Source: Pegea sp. RAD2-039 (Eukaryota > Chordata > Thaliacea > Salpida > Salpidae). From it: a stretch of DNA of 64,000 nt. The notes beneath the pieces were generated by a model. That model searched no databases and was not told where the DNA came from. It was given only the letters and a program-made list of their open reading frames with translations. Position numbers and translations under genes: made by a program. Positions 52,512-62,159 of this stretch are shown here, piece by piece; within the stretch, counting starts at the first letter, position 1, and each line of letters begins with the position of its first letter. Where the stretch lies: assembly GCA_034620365.1 (NCBI GenBank), contig JAQGEQ010000195.1, forward strand, positions 310,001 to 374,000, written 5' to 3'.

Positions 52512-55500
52512 CTAATAAAAATTATGTTTCGTAAATAAGTCATAATAAAAAATTATAAATATATATTATGCAGATGTAACAAGAATAATCTATACTTATC
52601 AACCAAAACTTTTGTAACAAAATAATTAACTAAATCAAAACTCAGTTTAAAAGATTATGAAATTACTAGTTAGCCTTATTAGTTTATTCAATGTTTGATT
52701 TAAATTTGTAAGAATTATATATGATAAAATAGATAGAAACCACATTTTACCAAGCAGATAACAACCACCTTAGATTTAGTCTATAGAACTTTAAATTACA
52801 ACAAACATTTTTTTATTGTGGCTATTTTGTATTGATAAATCAAATATCACAAGTTTTAAACTCAAAGAGTTTAAAACAGATATGAATGACTCAAGATTGT
52901 TTAAACTTTTCTGCAAGCTACAATGTTGCAAGTACAACAAATTAAAATTACCTTAAACCTTATTAAGGACTTTTTTATAACTAGAAAAATTTGTCAAACA
53001 TTAAAGCTGCTCTGAAAGTTTGTTCCTTATAATTGTTGTTAAAAACTTACTTTTAAACATTAAATACTTTCTGATATAAGCTTGATTTTACAAATAATTA
53101 TTTATTAGATACAAACTAATAACCTCTTATTCTTAACACATAAATAAAAATACTAATCTTCAATGAAAGCTAATATTGTTTTTAGCTATTCTGATGAACA
53201 GTTTTTCATGGAACTAGCTGGCTTCCTATATAAGCCTGTATCGTAAAAATTGTATAGAAATTATCAATCAAGCTTTACTAATTAAATAGTTTATAAATAA
53301 AATTTATTTCAATAGCTACTGATAGAAAAATTGAACCAATCAACTTGACTAATATTACATAAAAACTTTAAATTTAAAATAACATTAGTTAGAAAAATGT
53401 GTTTGTCAATATTTTATATTTCATTTAGTTAGTTTGTGACTATTTAGAGGTCATTAAAAAGAATACTTAATTAAAAATTATTCAAATACTTTGCTTTTTC
53501 TATCAATTTGAATTATGTGTCACAAACTTTGATAGTAATATCTCTTCTTTTATAAAAATGATTAAAATTGGTTATAAATATTAAGTAAATAATCTAGTTT
53601 ATATAAATAACAAACAAAATGTGTACAAAATTGACAAAAAGCAAATAATAAAATAAAAAATCTAAGTGAAAACCTGAAGTAAATATATAAAAACTAATAT
53701 TCACTAAATAACTTGTCTGACTGCTGCTAAAAAAAACATTTGTCCAATAAAAACAGTTTTATCATTTAAATAATTTTTCAGAGTTTGTTTTAACAGTTTC
53801 GAAAAAGAACAGAAATTATGAATTATGAGAAGATATTTGTGTAATAAGCTACAAATATTAGAAAATATCTTTCAACTTTTTTGTTGCTTTTTACTATCCA
53901 TTTAAATCATGAAGTAAGTACTTTTATCATAATAAGCCAATGATAGGAAATTATAGATTGGTTAGAACTTTAATGCTTCAGAAATTTATTTATTAGTTTA
54001 GTTTATTAAACTAGGAACGTTTATATCATAATAAAAACCAATATTTGTTTTCATAGATCAATTAGCAATGAGTTAAAATAAAATATTAAAGAAAAACTTT
54101 TGCATAATATAAACAAAAATAAATAAATATGTTTTTTATTTATAGCATCATTTAACTATCGATAAAATCTCAACTAATCGTTTATTCTGAAGTTATAAAT
54201 ATATTAACCAACTTATTTTCCAACTTACTGTATATTTGCTTTGTTTTTAACATCACTACTCCAGCAAGCACATCCAGCAAGTCATTCGCGGCCAAAGCAG
54301 GCCTTATTATTATCATTATAAGAGGATCACGTTAAGATTATAAATATAGTTTTATTTAACTAACTTTATATTAAATAAAAAGATATCATCGCGGTGTAGA
54401 GGACTCAAACCCTGGACCACCTACAGGCAGAATTGTGACAGGTATGGTTTTCCGTCACCACTGTTATAAGACTGTTAAGAGGTATATGCTGGATTACAAA
54501 CTTAAATAAAATTTGCAATGTAGACTGTATTTAAATGAAACAACTTTTTTATAAAACTTATTTTTCAATTATTGTCTCTTTACTGACAGTAAGCGGAAAA
54601 AAACTTTTGAAAAGTTTGATAAAATGAAACAAATTTTATAATTAATTCTATAAATAGAGAATATATTTTGTTATAATATTTAAAATGAATTTGAAGTAAG
54701 TTAATTAAGTTTAATTAATCTTAATTAATAAAAAATCATAGCTACAAAGATAAAAAGTATAAATAAATAAGATTTTATTTATTTGAGATATAAAAAAATT
54801 CCACAAAGTTTATTTCGACTAATATCTTTTTTAAAGGTACAATCAGATTAAAGTTCCAATAAAATCCAAAAATACTTAACTTGTGGATGAAAATTTTGTT
54901 GCTTTTTTCTTTGATTAGTTGAAAATCTAAAATCATTAACTGAAGACATTTAAAGATTTAAAATTAATAAAACTGCATTCAAAACAAATCCCTAAAACTT
55001 ATTTGCTTTCTTTATAAAGTTTTAATTTATAAACCTTTGTTGAAGCTCTTGGTATTGATTATATTAGAGTTGAAGCAATCAAATCAAAATCAGTTTAAAC
55101 GATATTTCTATTTTAAGTTATCAAAAATATGTATTTTCAAATTTCGATGTATATTTTTTTCAAGTGGTTACGGTAGAACCTTTTTTATACTTTGAACAAT
55201 TTAAGAAATATATATTTTAAATAGAATTACAGTAATCACAAAATAGTGAATCAGAAATAAAAGTGACTGAGTTAAAAAAAGGTTAAAACATATTAAATCA
55301 AATGTTTTATTTTTTAAGAGGTTTTCTGCTTACTTATCAGCATATTTATGTTTAAGTAGTGTTAATGAGTAACATAACAGCTTGGTATACTGAAAAAACA
55401 TGCTTAATTGAGTTTTAATTTTAAGGTAATCGTTAGTTTTACCAAGAAGCAAAATTGTTTACAATTTATTAAACTTTTTTTAAAAACTTCAATTTATATT

Positions 55501-55596
55501 TTTATTCTTAATAAGAAAGTTTAAAAATCAGCAATAATTAGAGAAAGCGGCTTCTTGAAAAAAAGTGTTTACACGAAATCTGATTTTTATTTTTAG
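52512..55596. other. AT-rich intergenic DNA between divergent genes
   Basis: This stretch lies between the divergently transcribed cadherin-like and SMPDL3-like genes, so both promoters should be in it. The only structured part is the possible SINE fragment at 54384-54475. No frame is supportable. Confidence 0.4.
54384..54475 (-). mobile_element. Possible tRNA-derived SINE fragment
   Basis: On the minus strand 54411-54401 reads GGTTTGAGTCC, one base from the Pol III B box (GGTTCGANNCC), inside a GC-richer block that stands out from the AT-rich flanks. An A-box-like GTGGTGACGG lies about 55 bp upstream. The T-stem does not pair fully, so this is not an intact tRNA. Assignment as a SINE rests on these boxes alone. 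Confidence 0.35.
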
Positions 55597-55603
55597 ACCA
55601 AAA

Positions 55604-57703
55604 ATGTCCATTTTAATTCGAATATTTATTTTGTTGCTTATAAACAAACTGTCTGTTGAAAAAGTGATTAATGTAAATAATAGCAAGTTAGAAAACAACC
55701 TAAAAACTTTTTGGCATGTGACTGACATGCATTTTGATCTATATTATGACTCTTTAAGTGAAGTTTCAGAAGTTTGTCCCTCATCAAATGGGTTTGCAGC
55801 AATTAATCCAGGTACTTATGGAGATTACAGGTATAAAAATCATTCATAAATTTTTGTAACTTGAAAATAATCTGAAATCTGAAATTTTGATTTAATGAAT
55901 AAAAAATGTTGTCTTTGGAAAAAGATTATTATTATATGCTTAGAAACTTATTGACATTATTTTAAACCAGCTAGTAAGCGAATCTTTCTATTATTTTCTT
56001 GTTTTAGATGTGATGCACCTTGGAAACTGATCTTATCAGCAGTAAATGAAATGAAAAGACGTTCCAAAGATCTAGACTTTATAATATGGACTGGGTATTT
56101 GAGTTTTATGTTTTAAGTTTTTGAAAATTCAAGTTTACTAAAAAGCTCTTACGTATATATAATAAACTGACAATTTTTAAATCACAAAATATTAAAGAAT
56201 TTTAATAATATTTTCCATTTTAATAAATGATAGAAACTTACATCTACACAATTATAATGTAAATTGTTCTTAGTCAAAACAATTGGATTTTTCAGAGATG
56301 ACACTCTGCATACAGATGATGAGGATAAATATTTAAGTGAAGATTTAGTGATTGAAATAATTGCAAATCAAACTGAGCTTTTGAGAAATAAATTTCCTGG
56401 AGTTCCAATCTTTCCTTCAATCGGAAACCACGACTATCATAAAAAGAATCAGATGCCAGTCGGTGAAAGTTACATTTTGAGTGGTTTAAGTGAAATTTGG
56501 TGTCCATTATTACCGGATGATCAATGTGAACATTTTACAAGAAGTAATTTGATTTCAAAGAAGTTCTTTTTGGTATCTAATATCTAAATTATGTAGCTGG
56601 TAGCTATAAAGCAAAACTTCCAAATGGAAATGATTTATTGATTTCACTTAATACTGTTATCTGGTATAAAAGTAACCATCTCATAAATGGTTCTGGAGAC
56701 CCAAATAACCAATTTAAATGGTTGAATCAAACTTTACACGAAGCAAGAACGTTAAAAGTTAAAGTAAGTTGGTAATAACTAAACCAGCATTATCTGAATT
56801 GAAATGAATTTTGTAGGCTTATATAATTGGACATATACCCCCAGGATATTTTGAGCTAGTCGATGATGTGTATTGGTTATACCCGAAATACAACCAGCAA
56901 TATATAGATATGATCGCAGAATACTCTGATGTAGTGAATGGTCAGTTTTTTGGTCATCATCACACGGATTCTTATCGAATGATGTATGATCAAAATCACA
57001 AAGCTGTTAGAAATTATTAAACTTTTGAAATTGGATTTCAATTGTTTGATATCTTTAGATTGGAACAATATGGATTGCTCCTGGAGTAACTCCTTGGATG
57101 ACAAATCTTCCAGGAGTAGTGGATGGAGCAAATAATCCTGGAATTCGACTGTTTACTCATGATGTCACCACTTTACAGCCAAAAGTAAAAAGATTTTTAT
57201 TACAAATTATTGACTCAAAATAATAAAATTTATTTGATTTATATTTAAAGTAATTTACAATTTATTAAATCCAGAAGATATTTTTCAAATCTTTATCAGA
57301 TAATTTTGATTATTTTTAGGATTATATTCAGTACTATCTTGACTTAGAAGAAGCAAATATAAAAAACGAAGCCTCTTGGCAAGTTGAATATCAGGCAAGT
57401 ACTTCATTTAATCTGATTGATATTAGTTTAAACTCGATGGAGTCACTCACATCACAGCTTCAAGCTGATGTCACTTCTAACTCTGAATTGATTCAAATGT
57501 TTGCTCGATTTAATTCAGTATCTTATGTTACAACTGAATGTGATTTGAAATGTAGAAGGCAACATATCTGTGCAATTGTAAACGTCAATTCTGATTCTTA
57601 TCAAAAATGTATTTCTGCAGCAAATTTTTCGATTTATCGAAGTTTTAAAACCTTTTTCACTTTTGGGGTTTCATCTTTAGTCTTTTTTATACTTCATAAA
57701 TAA
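55604..57703 (+). CDS. Acid sphingomyelinase-like phosphodiesterase (SMPDL3-like)
   Basis: Seven exons: 55604-55830, 56008-56094, 56296-56543, 56597-56763, 56817-57005, 57059-57184 and 57320-57703, giving 475 residues, close to SMPDL3A/B length. A signal peptide precedes the calcineurin-like metallophosphatase fold. The dinuclear metal ligands are all present: DMH (Asp41, His43), GDD (Asp106), GNHD (Asn149, His150), GHIPPG (His249) and GHHHTD (290-293), then GVTPW. The family hydrolyses phosphodiester or pyrophosphate bonds of nucleotides or lipids in lysosomes or outside the cell; the substrate cannot be told from sequence. No saposin domain precedes the catalytic domain, which separates it from true sphingomyelinase. 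The last 20 residues are hydrophobic, compatible with a GPI anchor as in SMPDL3B. AATAAA overlaps the stop codon. The third intron is only 53 bp. An acceptor lies 7 bp before the ATG. Confidence 0.92.
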
Positions 57704-57704
57704 A

Positions 57705-60349
57705 TACGTTGATTAAAAATAGTTAGATTGAATTAAATATAAAGAAACAATAACATCTTGATAACATTGTAATATATTCTTGTATCTTATATGATAATAA
57801 TACTGCTTTCACTTTTGCATCTCAAAATTTCTAAATTATTAAATAAACTTCTCAACTTATTAAGTTTTTTGAAATCATTTTATAAAATGTTAGTAATTTA
57901 TAATTATAACATTAAAGGATAAATCTTTATGAGACTTTTATTATTGAATATAAGTCTAAATAAAATATCCAAATCAAATATAAAACTTTATTGCTTATCG
58001 ATTAGTCACATATACATAACAGTCAAAAATATTTTGATAAAAATTGTTATCTTAAAGGAACAGAGAAATGTATTTTTCAAGCAATTATTTGTAAGAAATA
58101 GTTTTTAAAATTTATCCATTTACTAAATATATAAATGAATGTTTCTATTCAATCAAAAATATTCCAATTTTAAAATAGGTTTTGATAACAGGAACTTTAT
58201 TCAAATAAATAAAACATTACTATAAATATGTCAATAATAAACTAAAAAGCTAATAAGAAAATAAATGATCAAAATCAGTGGAAAACTCTATTGAGCTTAG
58301 ATAAATTGTTCAAGTCTTTAATAATGTTGTAACTAATATCGAACTACATTTAAGAATAAGAAACTATAATTAGTTTGTCTCAAATAAATATTTGTTTAAA
58401 AATTTGTTCTAAAGTAAAATTAAAATAGTGTATTTATAAGTTTTTATAAAAGTGCCACACAGACGTATATGGTCAATTAAATAAATTTGGATTTCATAAT
58501 TATATTTCATTTTCTTTAAATGTTTAACTAAAATTTAACAAATATTTCTTACAAAATTTAAAAATAAAAGTGTTACCGAAGTATAAAACTTTTCTAAACT
58601 TTTAAACAAACTTAAATATATTTGTATGTTACGACGATTAGAATAAAAACTTTAATAACACCCAGTAGATTAACAACCTTTTTTTAATCGGGTAATTACA
58701 GCTTGAAACCTTTTTAAAACAAATTCTTTGTAGATATCTTTAAAAATTGAATTAAAAGATACGATGTTGACAAGTCATATACTAGATTTTTATTTTCTTT
58801 AACTCACTTTATTGCATTTTTTATAATTCTAAACTGTTTTATACCAATGCCCTGTTATGTTTCGATTTTTGCACATTTATTATGTTGATATTTGAGATAT
58901 TTTTTACAGTGACTTTGTGATGGTTTGCTTTAAGAGTTGTATGATGAGCAGCCGCGGGCGAAATAAATAAGTTATTAGAAAATTTTAACAGTCCTTGAAA
59001 TAAATTCTAGTAGTTAATAAGTATTAATAAAAGCTCTATTTCCTATTTAATATCAAAGCTTGATATTGTAAAAGTAAAATCTTTTTTTTACAAAAATTAT
59101 TTTATTTTGTAAGATTTCTATGTCAGAAATAGTTAAGAATTACTGAATAGGAGGCTAGTAATTAAATCACCAACAAACAGACTCCTAAATCTTTAAGTAC
59201 AAGTCTTATTTAAAAATCTATATGAAAAAATATATGAAAAAAATGTTGGGTATCAATAATTGCTTTTGTATTTTGTAATTGTATCAAGTTACCAAACTGA
59301 CTAATACTTATCATTCCCTTCAGCTTCATTATCGTAAACAGAATTTAAATTAGTTTAATTACAACTACAGCTGAACAAAACGAACAAAATTATGTTTTAA
59401 ACAAACTTAAATAGTACAAAGATTTCTATTGTGAAACCTTATAGTATTAAAGTATTTTTATTGAAAGTTGTTATACAAACTTTGTTGTTCTAATGCTATT
59501 ATAAGAGTTTTTTTAACTAAAATAATTATACATGATGATTTTTTAACTTTAAAGTTCTTAAGTGATATGATTTGAAAGTAAATCTATATATAAATAAAAT
59601 CATTTAAACTTTTCATAGGTTCAAGAAATTATATATTGGTAAACAAACTAGCTATCTTATTGGTATATAAAATTATCTTGTAAATTCAAAATTAGTTAAC
59701 TAGATTTTAATTAAAACTATTATTTCATAATACTTATAAAAGATACATTTTCATTGAAGTTGTTTTATTTAATATTTTTTAATTAAGATTTTAGAATTAG
59801 GATTAATAATTAAAAAAAGATATTTATTGTATTTACTATCAGCATAAAATTTGTACATTTTTCTACTGATTTCTAAAGATTTTTTTCTATAATGAATTAT
59901 TAAGTTTAATAAATTAAATTTATTTCAAAGATGTAGAAGCAACAAATACCTTCAATCTTTTCTTAGCATTAATTTGTTTAAGGAAGCTGGTAATATAACA
60001 ACTTATAAATTAAATTTGATAACTATTTAATGCTTTTATTATCTTGTTTCAAAACTAAGTTAAGTTTTATTTAATTATTCGAGTTTATTGTAAAAAATTA
60101 AAACATTTGTAAGAAAAGATTAAATAATTGAACCACTCTCAAATGACAATAAAAGTTTTTTTTTGTTTACAGAACCCGTAAGTTTGGATATGTAGATAGT
60201 AAAAACGATATCTTTAATACAAAATTAATAAAAGATTTAGTAATTTTTATTAAGCCTTAAACAGGAAATTGTTAAGTAGGTAAAACACAATTTTGAAAAG
60301 CTAACTTATTGTGCAGCTAAAATTCACGAAAAAAGCAACACGGTAATCG
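57705..60349. other. AT-rich intergenic DNA
   Basis: No open frame, RNA gene or repeat is supportable between the SMPDL3-like gene and the U1 cluster. Confidence 0.45.
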
Positions 60350-60420
60350 TGACGTCACTTGGACCCGCAAATACAAAACTTAAAAGAGTTTATAAATAAC
60401 AGCAAATCGCTGTGAAAAGC
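60350..60420 (+). promoter_or_regulatory. U1 copy 1 promoter
   Basis: The 71 bp before the U1 start are nearly identical to those of copy 3. They contain a CRE palindrome TGACGTCA (-71 to -64), a block with AAAACTTAA (-46 to -38) that is the best candidate for the proximal sequence element, and TATAAATA at -30 to -23. All three U1 copies share the AAAACTTAA block and a TATA-like box. Confidence 0.7.
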
Positions 60421-60584
60421 ATACTTACCTGACGGAGGTCGAACGGTGATCAGGAAGACCGTTGGCCCAGGGCGAGGTCTGTTCATTGCACTGCGATCAG
60501 ATTGACCCTTGCGATTGTTCCAAATGTGAATAACTCGGCCGTGCAATTTCTTACATGGGGCTATGCGTTCGCGCAGGCCCCTCT
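60421..60584 (+). ncRNA. U1: U1 snRNA, copy 1
   Basis: About 164 nt beginning ATACTTACCTG, the universally conserved U1 5' end that pairs with 5' splice sites. Stem-loop I has the U1-70K loop GATCAGGAAG closed by AACGGT/ACCGTT, stem-loop II has the U1A-type loop ATTGCAC, and a GGGGC...GCCCC 3' stem ends the RNA. The CAATTTCTTAC stretch is in the Sm-site position and is less regular than the usual AATTTGTGG. The 3' end is set by the last stem. Confidence 0.95.
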
Positions 60585-61248
60585 CTTTTACTCCATCAAA
60601 AAGCCTCCCAAAACTATTCAAGTTTGACGAGCAGCTAGAAATTTAATATCTTGTCCGATATTGTCGATATCTTTAAACTGAATTTTGCTGAGTTTTATTT
60701 TGTAACTAGTTTCTTATAAAATTGCTTAATAAAAAGTTCCGCTTTATTATGTTTATAAAGAAACCCTTCTAACAATATCCACAAGAATACTTTGTATATG
60801 TGATGTCATACTTATAGAAAGACGCCTTATTTTTGTTGATGTTTCAAAACAAAATAAAGGTATACAATTTTTTGACTAGTTTTAATTATCAAACCAACCT
60901 GAAAGTTACTTATATATGTGTAAGGTTAGTTTGAATCTATCATAAGTTATTTAAATGTAACATCAACTGTAATGAAAGATTAAATCAAATTTTTCTTTGA
61001 TTTGAATAAATTCTGAAACCCAAACTTAATTAAAATCAAAGAAATATTCAAACAATTTTTGCTAAACAATTTATAAGCTAAGAATTTTTTCCGATTTGTT
61101 GAAGCTTTTAAAAAATTAGCTAATAATTAATTAACTTATAGCCTAATGACAAATTTTGTTAAATAATAATTTAAATTCGTTGGTTTACAATCGATTGTAA
61201 AAAAAAGAAAATTCTAGAAAGTGTATGATAAAAATTTTCAAATTTCCC

Positions 61249-61309
61249 GTGTCACCACAAACACTAAAACTTAACTTAATTAATATAAACGCGCAGCAAC
61301 AGCATGAGT
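61249..61309 (+). promoter_or_regulatory. U1 copy 2 promoter
   Basis: Diverged but recognisable: GTCACCAC aligned with the CRE region of the other copies, AAAACTTAA at -44 to -36 and TATAAA at -26 to -21 from the inferred start. Conservation of the two core boxes suggests the gene is transcribed. Confidence 0.6.
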
Positions 61310-61471
61310 AAACTTACTTGGCAGTGACTACACCATGATCATGAAGGTGGTGGGTCCGGGGAGTGGTTTCTTTCATTGCACTTCGATTGAAACTACCTCC
61401 GCGATTGACTCAAATGTAGTCAACTCGGCTGTGCAATTTGTGGGGGTGGGACTGCGTACGCGCTTTCCCCT
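61310..61471 (+). ncRNA. U1: Variant U1 snRNA, copy 2
   Basis: About 162 nt with a complete U1 architecture: stem-loop I loop TGATCATGAAGG closed by ACCA/TGGT-type pairing, very close to vertebrate U1; stem-loop II loop ATTGCACTTC; GCGATTG...CAAATG in stem-loop III; a canonical Sm site AATTTGTGG; and a GGGACTGCG...CGCTTTCCCC 3' stem. The 5' end reads AAACTTACTTG, not ATACTTACCTG. The changes are U2 to A and C9 to U, the latter opposite the last exon base. It differs at many positions from copies 1 and 3. It could be a functional variant U1 with altered donor preference, or a decaying copy; the intact stems, Sm site and promoter favour the first. Confidence 0.85.
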
Positions 61472-61725
61472 TCTTTATAAAAGCTAATGCTGCGGCGTCC
61501 ATAGAGCACGAAATGTTCGAAATAAAAGTTTATTTCTGTTGTTGCTTTTGGATGTACTCAATAAAAAAATTGCATTGAATGTATCTAAATTTGAACATGT
61601 TAAGATTAATATTAAATCAGGCAATTTTAAATGATTTAGAGACCAACCTTTCTTAAAACAAATGTCGAAACGTAGATAATACTATAAAAAAAGGTATTCA
61701 TCATAAAAAACTTTACAAAATATAG

Positions 61726-61796
61726 TGACGTCACTTGGACCCGCAAACACAAAACTTAAAAAAGTTTATAAATAACAGCAAATCGCTGTGAAAAGC
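61726..61796 (+). promoter_or_regulatory. U1 copy 3 promoter
   Basis: It matches the copy 1 promoter base for base apart from a few substitutions: TGACGTCA at -71, AAAACTTAA at -46 and TATAAATA at -30 relative to 61797. Confidence 0.7.
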
Positions 61797-61960
61797 ATAC
61801 TTACCTGACGAAGGTTAAACGGTGATCAAGAAGACCGTTGGCCCAGGGCGAGGTCTGTTCATTGCACTGCGATCAGATTGACCCTTGCGATTATTCCAAA
61901 TGTGAATAACTCGGTCGTGCAATTTCTTACATGGGGCTATGCGTTCGCGCAGGCCCCTCT
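61797..61960 (+). ncRNA. U1: U1 snRNA, copy 3
   Basis: About 164 nt, a near-identical paralogue of copy 1 with the conserved 5' end ATACTTACCTG. Differences cluster in stem-loop I (for example GATCAAGAAG in the loop) and are mostly G to A or C to T. The flanking sequence diverges from copy 1 right after the 3' stem, so the duplicated segment ends at the gene. Confidence 0.93.
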
Positions 61961-61986
61961 CCTTTAACCAATTAAAATCTTTGATG

Positions 61987-62153
61987 TGTAATCATATTAC
62001 AATGAGCATTCCCATGCTCTTGGTGACAACTTCCCTATTGGGAATAGCTCACTAAAGTAGGAGATTTGGAGGCTTATATCTCACTTATTAATAACTTCTA
62101 ATAAGGTTACCGCCAACATTTTTTCATCACTCACAAATGTAGAGTGTGAAAAG
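61987..62153 (+). other. Hairpin-rich stretch, possible structured RNA
   Basis: Starting 26 bp after U1 copy 3, at least five inverted repeats follow one another: TGTAAT/ATTACA (61987-62001), GAGCAT/ATGCTC (62004-62019), GTGA..TTCCC/GGGAA..TCAC with a 4x4 internal loop (62023-62052), CTTATTA/TAATAAG (62084-62105), and an 11-bp stem with one bulge (62121-62152). A weak GAGAT/ATCTC pair lies at 62061-62082. A T6 run preceded by ACA (about 62118-62124) overlaps the base of the last stem, as a weak Sm-like site would. No TATA box or AAAACTTAA element precedes it, and no known RNA family was recognised. Confidence 0.4.
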
Positions 62154-62159
62154 TAGAAT

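Noticed and set aside
54384..54475. Intact tRNA gene on the minus strand
   Set aside because: The B box is present but the T-stem and acceptor stem do not pair.
62071..62153. Spliced-leader RNA gene
   Set aside because: A stem next to a GT, a T6 run and a 3' hairpin are suggestive, but the donor GTTACC is poor and the promoter boxes of the U1 genes are missing, so I do not call it.
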